The notes under the pieces are model-generated. The model did not search any database. It was not told the origin of the DNA and saw only the letters and a list, made by a program, of their open reading frames with translations. A stretch of DNA of 64,000 bases from Komarekiella delphini-convector SJRDD-AB1 (GTDB taxonomy: Bacteria > Cyanobacteriota > Cyanobacteriia > Cyanobacteriales > Nostocaceae), in contig NZ_VJXY01000017.1 in NCBI RefSeq assembly GCF_014831675.1, positions 62,001-126,000 on the forward strand, written 5' to 3'. This document shows, in pieces, positions 17,376 through 25,669 of the stretch. Positions within the stretch are counted from its first letter, which is position 1, and each line of letters begins with the position of its first letter. Made by a program: the position numbers and the translations under genes.

Positions 17376-19448
17376 TTACCTATTACGTTCAACTTCAATA
17401 ATCTCGGTATATTCAAACTCGTTGGGACTTTGCCTAACTAAAGAATATCTGTCTTTGCCTAACTCAATATAATCCTGCTCACAATCTGGTTTTGAAGAAT
17501 AATACGTCAGTACATATTCTCTCCCAATTCTACCTGTCATTTCTGCTTCTACTTCACCCCGCCACTGAGTCTTAGTTACTAAAACTATCAGCTGATTCGC
17601 CAATTGAGGAATTATTTGAGCAATGTGTCGCCGCGAACTTTCATCTAAACTACCGAAGGGTGAATCCATGACAATTGGAAAAGTGCTACTATCGGGAATC
17701 ATCATCATTTTTCGTTTCTCACTCCATTCCCTTACTTTGTCAATAATGCTAGCTATAAAGGATAAACTGAGAATTTGATTTTCCCCAGTGGAAGCTGCAA
17801 CTAGTGCTTCCATACCCGTGGTATTTTCTACTAATGTTAGTTCATATTTATCGCTAATTTTAGGAATGTATGGAGTAACAGAAATCTCTGCAAATATCTC
17901 TTGTACTCGCTTTTCTAGTTGCAAGCGAAATTGTTGTTCTTGACGATTTCTGACTTCTGTTAACCGTTCGATTGCATCTTGAGTAGCGTTAATCCGGCGC
18001 TGTGCTAAAGTTTGCTTGTCTTCATTCAGTTTTTGTTTGCTGATTTGTTTGTTAAAACCTTCAATTTCAGTTGTGAGTTGAGCAATTTGCTGCTGATTTG
18101 CACCCTGTTCTCGGTTTAATTCATCAATTTTACTTTCAATTTCATCTAAGCGTTTTTGTAAACTGCTAATTTCTTCGTTAGCATCTTTTCGCAAACGTTC
18201 TTGAATATTGTCTAAATCGCCTTCAATTTGGCATATGCTTTGCCTTAATTGATTAATCCTAGTTTGTTCTCTATCAACTTCTTCCCAAAATCCTATGGCT
18301 TGCTTATCGATTTCATCTACTTGAGCGCTCATGCGAATTGCAGTTTCTTCCACTGCTGAGGAACCTGCTCTATTTAACCAAGTAGTTACATAAGTATGAG
18401 AATGATTGCCCTCGTGTAATGCTGCTCCGCAAATACAGCGTTGAGAATTGAGTAAATCATTCACAAATTCCCGCGAAATTCCAAATGTTAACTCGCCTCG
18501 TTGCTTTAAATCATTGATAATTTCTCGAAACTGTGCTGTAGTTTCTGAGAGTAAAACGGTATAACCCCGTGCGGAAATTACTTTTTTCAGTGCTTCCTTA
18601 GTTTTTTTATATTCTTCTTGATTTGTCGCTTTCTGCAATTCTAAATCCTGCCATCTTTGTTGTAATTCTTTAGCTGCACTGAGTTCTCGCAAACGGTTAC
18701 TTGTCTCTTTTTTAAAAGTTTGTTGATATTCTAATTCTTCTTTAATTTCAGTTTGCCGTTTGGTAATGCGTTCACGCTCTCGCTCTATCTTCTCTTGTTG
18801 TCGTAACAGTTGTTTAATTTGGGAATCACCAATAGCTTTTAACTCGTTTTCTAGAGTTTTTTTAGCATCTCCCAAGTGTCTGATGGAACGGTTGATTACT
18901 TCCACACCCAAGAAAATTTTTGTAGCTTCGGCAATTTCAGCTTTTTTATCTGAACGGACTATTTCTTCAATTCGTTCTCCGTCAAAGAAAAAATATTGAT
19001 GTAAAGTAGCGGGTAAAATTTGATTTATTATATCATCTGGTTGCTGAATTGGGATATTCCATTTGCCATCGTCTCCGCCAACCCACATCGTTAATTGAGT
19101 TTTGCCAGCATCAAAATCACCTTCGTTTTTATAACCCCGACAGGCACGTTTGACTCGATAGCGTTTACCTTCATGTTCCCAACCAATCTCTACCCAACAT
19201 TCTACAGCTTGGCCTCTTGGAGTTTCTGCGATCGCACGCTTATTTACTAACTGTTCTGTCGATGCAAATGCCGCACTAAATTTTTCATACAATACCCAAG
19301 TAAAGGCATTTAGCAGACTAGTTTTTCCAGAGCCATTATTGCCATGAATAATCGTTGTGTTTTGAACATCTCCACCAGCGAGGCTTATTTCTGGTGTAAT
19401 ACCATAAAAGGAGCGAAAGTTGCATAACTTGATTGAAGTCAGCTTCAT
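17376..19448 (-). CDS. DndD-like SMC-family ATPase (second copy)
   Basis: 690 residues, SMC/Rad50-like. The N-terminal KLTSIKLCNFRSFYG and Walker A GNNGSGKT (residues 36-43) are followed by long coiled coils, a mid-protein Cys segment RCICGAALHEGNH, more coiled coil, an ABC signature STGENQILSLSF and Walker B/D-loop PIVMDSPFGSLDESS. The CICG segment is where Rad50 proteins carry a zinc hook and where many DndD-like proteins have a Cys pair. It resembles the DndD superfamily but is distinct from the dndD at 7982-9970. Its ATG overlaps the stop of a 57-codon gene (ATGA). With the helicase further upstream it forms a candidate effector module. Confidence 0.88.
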   Translation of the reverse strand: MKLTSIKLCNFRSFYGITPEISLAGGDVQNTTIIHGNNGSGKTSLLNAFTWVLYEKFSAAFASTEQLVNKRAIAETPRGQAVECWVEIGWEHEGKRYRVKRACRGYKNEGDFDAGKTQLTMWVGGDDGKWNIPIQQPDDIINQILPATLHQYFFFDGERIEEIVRSDKKAEIAEATKIFLGVEVINRSIRHLGDAKKTLENELKAIGDSQIKQLLRQQEKIERERERITKRQTEIKEELEYQQTFKKETSNRLRELSAAKELQQRWQDLELQKATNQEEYKKTKEALKKVISARGYTVLLSETTAQFREIINDLKQRGELTFGISREFVNDLLNSQRCICGAALHEGNHSHTYVTTWLNRAGSSAVEETAIRMSAQVDEIDKQAIGFWEEVDREQTRINQLRQSICQIEGDLDNIQERLRKDANEEISSLQKRLDEIESKIDELNREQGANQQQIAQLTTEIEGFNKQISKQKLNEDKQTLAQRRINATQDAIERLTEVRNRQEQQFRLQLEKRVQEIFAEISVTPYIPKISDKYELTLVENTTGMEALVAASTGENQILSLSFIASIIDKVREWSEKRKMMMIPDSSTFPIVMDSPFGSLDESSRRHIAQIIPQLANQLIVLVTKTQWRGEVEAEMTGRIGREYVLTYYSSKPDCEQDYIELGKDRYSLVRQSPNEFEYTEIIEVERNR

Positions 19449-19618
19449 CGCACCTCTTCCTTCACAATGTCCAAAATATTATCATTTATATGGCTGTTAA
19501 TCTTCTTATCTAGCCTACCTTTCTCCAGCTTCCACACCCGCTCAATAATTTGCCGCACTTCCGGCGGAGCGCTGGTTATTGGCTCCTGCACATCATCAAT
19601 ATTTCCCTCTTGTGACAT
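19445..19618 (-). CDS. 57-residue protein translationally coupled to the DndD-like ATPase
   Basis: A short gene that size cutoffs would miss. It begins MSQEGNIDDVQEPI, continues with PPEVRQIIERVWKLEKGRL and ends NDNILDIVKEEVR. The stop TGA overlaps the ATG of the ATPase gene (ATGA), a classic coupling arrangement, which is the main evidence that it is real. The composition is charged and helical, with no membrane segment and no Cys. By size it could be a structural partner or inhibitor of the ATPase. The family is not recognised. Confidence 0.7.
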   Translation of the reverse strand: MSQEGNIDDVQEPITSAPPEVRQIIERVWKLEKGRLDKKINSHINDNILDIVKEEVR

Positions 19619-19969
19619 ATCAGGTTTTAAAATATTATTTTTCTATATTTTAACTGCTTCTACGTGTGCGATCGCCTCCGTAAGGTTACTATTAGTGTTA
19701 TCTTTATTTTCAGCAAACTATATCTTTAAATTTCTCATTTTTTTGAAAAAAACGCTTTATTTGTGAAAGGTTTTCTGCTATAATTTTTATTAATAAAGAT
19801 TTACTTTATAATGGGATATAAGTAAAATTTTTAAAGCAGCCTATATCCCATTATAAAATGCTTCATATAATTATCTTCCCATATCAAACGCTCTTTTTTT
19901 CAGAACTCAAAAAATTTTATAAAATAATACAACTATATGCAGAATTGCAGATTTATCTGCGGTTATTTA
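19619..19969. other. Gap between helicase and the 57-codon gene
   Basis: 351 AT-rich nt with the 16-bp inverted repeat at 19805-19857. A frame on the plus strand across 19858-20151 overlaps the helicase end and has no family resemblance. No other gene seen. Confidence 0.4.
19805..19857. repeat. Perfect 16-bp inverted repeat
   Basis: TTTATAATGGGATATA (19805-19820) and its exact reverse complement (19842-19857) are separated by 21 nt. There is no U-tract typical of an intrinsic terminator. It lies 113 nt downstream of the helicase stop and 187 nt upstream of the 57-codon gene, so it could be a transcript hairpin, an operator, or a small repeat. Confidence 0.8.
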
Positions 19970-21451
19970 TCAAATATCTAATAACCCATATCGCTTTTGT
20001 AAATCTAGCAACTTCATTCTCGCTTCCCCAGCGTTGTCAGCTAAATCAGCGAATTCGACAAAGCGACGTAATTCCTTTTTCAACAGATTACGCTCAACTT
20101 CTACAGTTTCTCTGTCTAAGTCTGGTGGCAAAACAATCATGTCAAATATAGTTGCACGTTCTTTAGCAGGATGAGGACGCAAAACTCGCCCCCGTCGCTG
20201 AATAAACTGGCGGGGATTACCAGAACTTGATAAAATCACCGCAGTTTGAATTGCCGGAATATCAACACCTTCATCTAAACAGCGAATTGCTACCAAACCT
20301 TGCAACTCACCACTTTCAAATTGATGGCGCAATATTTCCCGTTCTTGTAAAGTTGTTTGAGCCGTATAGGTGCTTACCTTGTACCCCAAATCCACTCCCA
20401 GAATTTTGGCAACGGCTTTAAGTTGGCGTAGAGATGAACGTTGTCCCGCATCTTGTGAACCATCACTGCAATAAAAAAGAGTATGAGTAGTTTCGCGGCG
20501 AGTTTCCATTAATTCATGCAAGGCGGTTAATTTATTTTCCGCTGCACCAATTAATCTTGCTCTTTGCATCAACAACGGCTTTAAATCTTCATTGTCTTCA
20601 AAATTCCCCGCTTCTCCATTTTCTCGTTCTCTATATAGTAGCGATCGCCCAATTCTTTTAGTTAATTTTAAATAAGCAATACTTTCTGCCTCAGTTAATT
20701 CTACCAGAATTGGATAATACTGATAATGCACCAAAGCCCCTTGAGCGATCGCATCCCGCAAAGTAAACTCTGGCTGGAGAACTGGGCCAAAATAATCAAA
20801 TAAAGATTGTGTCCCAAAGTCATCAAAATACCTTTCTGGTGTCGCAGATAAAGCCAGCCGCAACCCTACACGACGCGGTAAACTTTCTTCTAATTTGGGT
20901 GCGCCTAAGTTATGCGCCTCATCGCCAATAATTAAAGTCTTGGCGGGAAAATATTTGAGTTGAGATTGAAACCCTTCTCCAATTAAAGTAGAGTTTGTAG
21001 TAATCACCGTCACAAAACCTTGGGAGCCAGAACGCAGATTGTAAATCTGCGTAGAAAGTTGACTTTGCCAAGCGCGTAAATTTTCAAAGGCTAAAATAGG
21101 CTGCAAATTAAACTTTTCACATTCTCGCGCCCATTGGGTGACAAGATGGCGATAGGGACAGACTACCAACAAAACTTGTAAGTTAATCTGTTGGTATAAT
21201 TCACAAGCGATCGCTAATGCTGTGATTGTTTTACCACTACCAGTTGCCATTTTTAGCGTTCCTCTACCATTGTTAGCAAACCAGCTAGTGATAGCTTGTC
21301 GCTGATACTGCCTCAATTGCAGAGATAAAGGGATTTTCGGGCATCCTGGTAGTGGTTGCTGAGTCTGATAACTGCCCTTACTTTCCCTTACAAATGGTAA
21401 TTTGAGTTTGAAAGTGGGCAGTTGATGCACTGGATTTGATATCAGATACAT
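19970..21451 (-). CDS. DEAD/DEAH-box helicase, DNA phosphorothioation system restriction-type
   Basis: 493 residues, SF2 helicase. The Q-like region is PLSLQLRQYQRQAITSWF. Walker A is ATGSGKT (residues 69-75), motif II is GDEAH, motif III LALSATPER, and motif VI QFIQRRGRVLRP. The protein matches the helicase family recorded as a DNA phosphorothioation system restriction enzyme, found near dnd genes in cyanobacteria. No separate nuclease domain is evident after the second RecA domain; the C-terminus is a short helical tail. In other bacteria restriction of non-modified DNA is by DndFGH; none of those is present here. It is followed, after 351 nt, by the 57-codon gene and the second DndD-like ATPase. 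Confidence 0.83.
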   Translation of the reverse strand: MYLISNPVHQLPTFKLKLPFVRESKGSYQTQQPLPGCPKIPLSLQLRQYQRQAITSWFANNGRGTLKMATGSGKTITALAIACELYQQINLQVLLVVCPYRHLVTQWARECEKFNLQPILAFENLRAWQSQLSTQIYNLRSGSQGFVTVITTNSTLIGEGFQSQLKYFPAKTLIIGDEAHNLGAPKLEESLPRRVGLRLALSATPERYFDDFGTQSLFDYFGPVLQPEFTLRDAIAQGALVHYQYYPILVELTEAESIAYLKLTKRIGRSLLYRERENGEAGNFEDNEDLKPLLMQRARLIGAAENKLTALHELMETRRETTHTLFYCSDGSQDAGQRSSLRQLKAVAKILGVDLGYKVSTYTAQTTLQEREILRHQFESGELQGLVAIRCLDEGVDIPAIQTAVILSSSGNPRQFIQRRGRVLRPHPAKERATIFDMIVLPPDLDRETVEVERNLLKKELRRFVEFADLADNAGEARMKLLDLQKRYGLLDI

Positions 21452-21570
21452 AAAATGTCAGGCACAAAGATGGTAACGAACCCTAATAATTGGGCATTGG
21501 TGATTAGGAAAAAGTTGTGAGTGCTGAGTTCTAAGTTAGGAATTCTCCCCCTGCTTACCCTACTTCCCCA

Positions 21571-21621
21571 GTCCCCATTGCCCCTTATCCCCAGAGGGGG
21601 CCCCGAGTTCCCCAATCCCCA
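21571..21621. repeat. Dispersed G/C-rich repeat, copy 1
   Basis: About 50 nt beginning GTCCCCATTGCCCC, just after the lexA stop. It matches 56787-56838 in inverted orientation with only about 2-3 differences over 50 nt. It belongs to the intergenic GGGATTGGGGA-type repeats seen several times here. Confidence 0.85.
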
Positions 21622-21625
21622 TTTT

Positions 21626-22228
21626 TCAGTAACCGCGCCAAACGCCGATGAGAGAACCTTGTACCTGCACATGCATAGCTGCAACTTCAATGGGGTTGTA
21701 CTTAGAATTTGCTGGTTTGAGGGTAACGCGATCGCCACTTCGATAAAAACGTTTTAAAGTAGTACCGTATCCATCAACTCTGGCGGCGACAATAGTACCA
21801 TTTTTCAGATGATCTGGTTCTGCTACTGGACGCAAGAATACTAAATCTCCATCAGCAATTAAATCTTCAATCATGCTGTCGCCAGCTACGCGCAAAGCAT
21901 AGGTTTGAGCAGGTAATGAGAAATTAGAAAAGTCCAGATGATCTACAGTATCGGTGAATGGTTCAATTAAACCACCAGCGGCGATCGTGCCTAAAATCGG
22001 TACACCTTGCTTTACAGGATGTAAAATCCGAATAGTTCGCGCCTTCCCTTCATTCCATTCTATGTATCCTTTAACGCGTAAATGTTCTAAGCGACTTTGA
22101 ATTGGTGCTGGCGACTTCAAGCTCATCGCCTGCATCATTTGCCGAATTGAAGGCGAATGTTGGTGTGTTCGGATGTATTCCGCCAACCATTCGTAAAGTT
22201 CTTGTTGAGCTTCTGTTAGACGTTCCAT
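21626..22228 (-). CDS. lexA: LexA-family transcriptional repressor
   Basis: 200 residues, the usual LexA length. An N-terminal winged helix (residues 1-65, with PSIRQMMQAMSLKS) precedes a C-terminal S24 protease domain. The Ser/Lys dyad is S118 (GDSMIEDL) and K159 (GTTLKRF). The self-cleavage site is present as TIAAGGL (Ala84-Gly85), so the protein looks competent for RecA-stimulated cleavage, unlike some unicellular cyanobacterial LexA proteins that lack these residues. A LexA box lies 34 nt upstream, indicating autoregulation. LexA governs SOS or, in some cyanobacteria, redox and carbon genes. Confidence 0.95.
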   Translation of the reverse strand: MERLTEAQQELYEWLAEYIRTHQHSPSIRQMMQAMSLKSPAPIQSRLEHLRVKGYIEWNEGKARTIRILHPVKQGVPILGTIAAGGLIEPFTDTVDHLDFSNFSLPAQTYALRVAGDSMIEDLIADGDLVFLRPVAEPDHLKNGTIVAARVDGYGTTLKRFYRSGDRVTLKPANSKYNPIEVAAMHVQVQGSLIGVWRGY

Positions 22229-22261
22229 AAATTTATCGGGAAGTAATTATAAATGTCCCTA

Positions 22262-22274
22262 GAACATTAGTACT
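22262..22274 (-). promoter_or_regulatory. LexA box upstream of lexA
   Basis: Read on the minus strand the sequence is AGTACTAATGTTC, an exact match to the cyanobacterial LexA box AGTAC-N4-GTTC. It ends 34 nt before the lexA ATG, a position suited to repressing its own promoter. Confidence 0.8.
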
Positions 22275-22628
22275 ACAAAAAACTCTCCATAACAAGATAA
22301 AAGTAAAAATATGAAAAGCAAAAGAAAGATAATTCTTTTATTTTTTGCCTATTTATTTTTGATTTTTTACGAAGAAGTAGCCAGGAATTAAGAGTCGGGA
22401 GTTAGAAGATAGGGGCAGTGGAGGAGTGAGGGAACACAGAAGCAGAGGAGAAAGGTGAGAAAATAACTCTTAACTCTTGACTCTTGACCGTGCCAATTTT
22501 AGATTTTAGATTATTTCGGTTCATGCCCAGCCCCCGTGGGGTACGCTAATGCAACTTCTCGAATTGTGGTCTCTTTCAATCCAAAATCCAAAATTTAAAA
22601 TCCAAAATCGATTGACTCCTGACTACTT
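22275..22628. other. Intergenic region between argF and lexA
   Basis: 354 nt without a credible gene. It contains purine-rich low-complexity sequence (about 22380-22460), a short run of ACTCTTGACTCTTGAC-type heptamers (about 22467-22490), and AT-rich sequence near the lexA promoter. Confidence 0.5.
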
Positions 22629-23549
22629 TCACTCTGCCCCTAAAATACTGACAAGCAGAGCCTTTTGGGCATGCAAGCGATTTTCGGCTTGATCCCAAAC
22701 TCGTGATTGGGAACCTTCGATTACTGCTTCGGTAATTTCTTCACCGCGATGGGCTGGTAAGCAGTGTAAAACAATTGCCTCTGGATCAGCAAGGCTCAAT
22801 AGTTGCTCCGAAATTTGGTAAGGTTGAAAAACCGGAAAGCGATCGCCTGCTTGATCTTCTTGCCCCATACTTGCCCAAACATCGCTGTAAAGTACAGCAG
22901 TTCCCTTGGCTGCTAATTCTGGGTCATGAGTCAGGAGAACCTCAGTTTTATTATTAGCGATCGCTCTTGCTTGTTCCACAATCTTAGGATCTGGTTCATA
23001 TCCACTAGGCGTAGCAATTCTGACATTCATCCCAGCCAAAGCGCAGCCAAGCATTAGAGAATTAGCCATATTATTCCCGTCACCCACATAGGTCAAAGTT
23101 AACCCAGCAAGGGTGTTAAAGCTTTCTTGAATCGTCAACAAATCAGCTAATACCTGACAGGGGTGTTCTGCATCAGTCAGCGCATTAATTACCGGAATTT
23201 TGGCATAATGAGCAAAAGTTTCCAACTCCTGCTGTGCAAAAGTGCGAATTGCTAAAATATCCAGATATCGATCCAACACCCGAGCCGTATCCTGTAAAGG
23301 TTCCCCACGACTAACTTGAGTGACATTAGGGTTGAGATCGATTACTTGTCCACCCAATTGGTACATCGCCACTGTAAAACTCACCCGTGTGCGAGTTGAA
23401 GCTTTAGAAAACAACAATCCCAACACCTTATTACATCGCAGCTTTAACTGTTGCGATTTTAGTTGAGTTGCCAATTGCAGAAGTTCCTGAAGTTCCGTTG
23501 GACTTAGGTCTGCCAGACTTAATAAATCTCGTCCGCTCAACGCTGCCAT
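22629..23549 (-). CDS. argF: Ornithine carbamoyltransferase
   Basis: 306 residues from the ATG at 23549, the normal length for the enzyme; an upstream start at 23606 would add 19 residues without homology. The carbamoyl-phosphate-binding STRTR motif is at residues 51-55 (KASTRTRVSF). HPCQVLADLLTI and the ornithine-side LHCLPAHRG loop are present. The enzyme makes citrulline from ornithine and carbamoyl phosphate in arginine synthesis, in the cytoplasm. It is a single transcription unit by context, with low-complexity DNA on the lexA side. Confidence 0.96.
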   Translation of the reverse strand: MAALSGRDLLSLADLSPTELQELLQLATQLKSQQLKLRCNKVLGLLFSKASTRTRVSFTVAMYQLGGQVIDLNPNVTQVSRGEPLQDTARVLDRYLDILAIRTFAQQELETFAHYAKIPVINALTDAEHPCQVLADLLTIQESFNTLAGLTLTYVGDGNNMANSLMLGCALAGMNVRIATPSGYEPDPKIVEQARAIANNKTEVLLTHDPELAAKGTAVLYSDVWASMGQEDQAGDRFPVFQPYQISEQLLSLADPEAIVLHCLPAHRGEEITEAVIEGSQSRVWDQAENRLHAQKALLVSILGAE

Positions 23550-23606
23550 GCTTGTAATCTGTAAAGAACAATTACGTATTTCTGTTCCTTTACCCAACTG
23601 TGGCAA

Positions 23607-23969
23607 AAAAAATACAGTTCTAAAACTGTATCAATATTTTTGCGCCTAGCCTAGGATGTAAGATAGCTTTGCTATGAATATTAATTTATCAACTTTATCA
23701 GTAATTTCAATCACTGATTTTTTGGGTTTATTAAGAATTAGAGACTTTTAAGATTTGGTTAAAACCTTGCCTTTAGTGGGCGGATTTTTTCTTTAGTTCA
23801 AAATTTTTAGTAACCAGTTTTACTTACCACACTTTTAACACTTACTCAACTATCAGAGGGCTGAAAAGCAATGAGCTAAAAATGTTTATCTGTACTAGAT
23901 AGTAGACAACCAAATTACTTATGGTACAATAAGAAGTCGGTTAATGCTTGAAAGCATTAGTCAATGAGC
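23607..23969. other. Intergenic region upstream of argF and tRNA-Thr
   Basis: 363 nt with no gene. A copy of the TTTGGTTAAAACCTTGCC-type dispersed repeat starts near 23754; related copies occur near 56864 and 56910. Promoters for argF (minus) and the tRNA (plus) must lie here; a candidate TATGGTACAAT stands near 23921. Confidence 0.4.
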
Positions 23970-24041
23970 GCCAGCATAGCACAGTGGTAGTGCATCCGAC
24001 TTGTAATCGGAAGGTCGTCGGTTCAAATCCGACTGCTGGCT
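23970..24041 (+). tRNA. tRNA-Thr (anticodon TGT)
   Basis: 72 nt. The acceptor arms GCCAGCA and TGCTGGC pair fully. The anticodon arm is TCCGA-CTTGTAA-TCGGA, so the anticodon is TGT, read as threonine. The T arm is GTCGG-TTCAAAT-CCGAC. The discriminator base is T and no CCA is encoded. Confidence 0.96.
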
Positions 24042-24364
24042 TTAAGCTTATACCAGGGTTTGAACCTGTACATTCACAAATTGAATACCGCTGTTTAGTA
24101 AATTTGCGTCGTTACTTAACTTTAGCTATTATGATTGCGATCGTTCTCCAATCAATTAATCTACAAAATTTACCGTGACTCTACGGAGAATAATGTAATG
24201 CTTTACCTGGTTGCTATCAAACAATATGCGCTTGAACGCCATTCTTGCTAAAATTCCTGAAAGCTTGATTGTGGCGATCGCAATCATAATAACTATGTTT
24301 GAGGTACTACACACAAAAACGTTAAATACTTTACAACAAACAAGTGATTACCCTTTTCAAACAC
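24042..24364. other. Intergenic region after tRNA-Thr
   Basis: 323 nt. A plus-strand frame reads through the tRNA to 24178 but has no family resemblance and is a by-product. Nothing else is recognised. Confidence 0.4.
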
Positions 24365-24559
24365 TTATTCGCTTTCGCTAATCGCTTTGCTTACATCAGC
24401 TAACGTTTGATACTCTTTTGAAGGCAACTGCTTTAAGGCTCGCAGTACTCTCTCATCAATACCTTTTTCTTCAGCGTACCTAACCAAGTCTTGTTTACTC
24501 AGCGGGTAGCTGACTTCGTTCAAACTGTTCTGTAGCTGTACTGTATTTACTCTCATCAT
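24365..24559 (-). CDS. DUF2795-like small protein
   Basis: 64 residues from the ATG at 24559 (a second ATG follows directly), with a strong GAGGAG ribosome binding site 7 nt upstream; the frame runs on to 24619 without one. The sequence VNTVQLQNSLNEVSYPLSKQ followed by DLVRYAEEKGIDERVLRALKQLP matches the DUF2795 pattern: a short helical domain often found alone in cyanobacteria. The function is unknown; a nucleic-acid or protein-binding role is usually guessed. It lies alone between tRNA-Thr and trxA, on the minus strand. Confidence 0.7.
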   Translation of the reverse strand: MMRVNTVQLQNSLNEVSYPLSKQDLVRYAEEKGIDERVLRALKQLPSKEYQTLADVSKAISESE

Positions 24560-24938
24560 AATAATTCTCCTCAAGCCTGACGCTGTGTATTTTGGGAAAT
24601 CAAGTGGAGATTTAGTCAAATATTGTATTGACTAATAAATAGGGAAAATAGTGAAGAGAGAGGCTGAAAAACTATTCACACCTCACTCTATGCAGTTTTA
24701 GCTTCGATTTGATTCAGGTCTAACCATTTTGATGAATGAATGTCACCTTTACTAGGTAAGAACTTCTTTGATTTATAAATGAAACTTCAACGTTTGCTAT
24801 CTCTAGCATGAGGTAGATCCCATAGTAACCTCATTCATCTAAGGTCTGATTTTTTATGAATCTTTTTAGCTTATGGAGAGATGCAAAGTTTACTTTTTCT
24901 ACTACTCCCCTATATATCTACCACTACCCCAAAACAAG
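24560..24938. other. Intergenic region downstream of trxA
   Basis: 379 nt, AT-rich, no gene found. It includes the leader of the DUF2795 gene and the 3' side of trxA. The cyanobacterial small RNA Yfr1, sometimes found near trxA, was looked for by its ACTCCTCACAC core and is not here. Confidence 0.4.
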
Positions 24939-25265
24939 CTAAAAAAGCTTCTCAATAGCTTCAGTAAATTGTTCGTAAGGAGAAACTCCCACTATAGTTT
25001 CTGCTAATTCACCGTCCTTAAAAAATAAAACCGCCGGAATGTTGCGAAGACCGAATTTTTTAAAAATCGGCTTGTTGTTATCGACGTCTACTTTAACAAC
25101 CTTGACGCGGTCTTTGTATTCCTCTGCGAGTTTATCCATTAACGGACTGATCAAGCGACAGGGGCCACACCAAGTAGCAGTAAAATCAACAACAACTACT
25201 TTCTCTTCACTTAAAAGAGTATCAAATTCACTTTCTTCAACGTAAGCAACTGTATCAGTAGACAT
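24939..25265 (-). CDS. trxA: Thioredoxin, m-type
   Basis: 108 residues, the standard length. The redox motif is W32-C33-G-P-C36, followed by the cis-Pro loop LRNIPAVLFFKDG and the C-terminal Gly-Val segment TIVGVSPYEQF. It reduces disulfides in target enzymes and, in cyanobacteria, couples photosynthetic electron flow to Calvin-cycle regulation. The ATG has a GGAGAA ribosome binding site at 8 nt. It is a monocistronic unit by spacing. Confidence 0.95.
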   Translation of the reverse strand: MSTDTVAYVEESEFDTLLSEEKVVVVDFTATWCGPCRLISPLMDKLAEEYKDRVKVVKVDVDNNKPIFKKFGLRNIPAVLFFKDGELAETIVGVSPYEQFTEAIEKLF

Positions 25266-25632
25266 TTTTGTAATTCTCCAGTGTCAAACTCAAATTTTAG
25301 TAAAAAGCTAACTGTACAAACTATACTCTCTTCTGCCCAGCGTTAATCAAATAGTACTTAGAAGAACATTTAAGGTGCGATTGCTAATTCGTCATAAATC
25401 AGTTTGCTAGTTTTAAAGGTTCTTCTCCATAACGCCAGTCCGCTCAAGTCAAGCCACTGCCTTGCAAAGAGAAGTCTGAGCGGTTCGCGTTGGCGTAGCC
25501 TCTTTACGAGAGGCTTCCGACCTCCTACGCCCCTCTAAACGTTGGTGCAGCTCGCCGCATCAGAACTTCGGAGGGTTCCCACGACAGTCCACTCAAGTCG
25601 AGACCGCCAACGCAGCTGGCTCCTCCATGTTC
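25266..25632. repeat. Repeat-rich intergenic DNA upstream of trxA
   Basis: Contains a 28-nt segment at 25438-25465, beginning GTCCGCTCAAGTCAAGCC, which recurs at 36914-36941 with two differences, and a third partial version near 25586. Between them are GC-rich palindromes such as GCCTCTTTACGAGAGGC. A frame at 25525-25707 made of these repeats is not considered a gene. Confidence 0.65.
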
Positions 25633-25665
25633 AAAAACTCCACTTACAAGGGGGTGGAGTTTTTT
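25633..25665 (-). terminator. Intrinsic terminator of the DUF2805 gene
   Basis: An 11-bp stem (AAAAACTCCAC with GTGGAGTTTTT) and a 10-nt loop lie 5 nt past the stop codon of the minus-strand gene at 25670. Read on the minus strand it ends in GTGGAGTTTTT, as expected for a Rho-independent terminator; on the plus strand it also ends in six T, so it may act both ways. Confidence 0.75.
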
Positions 25666-25669
25666 ACAT

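Noticed and set aside
23948-24178. A 76-codon frame running through tRNA-Thr
   Set aside because: It overlaps the whole tRNA and has no family resemblance.
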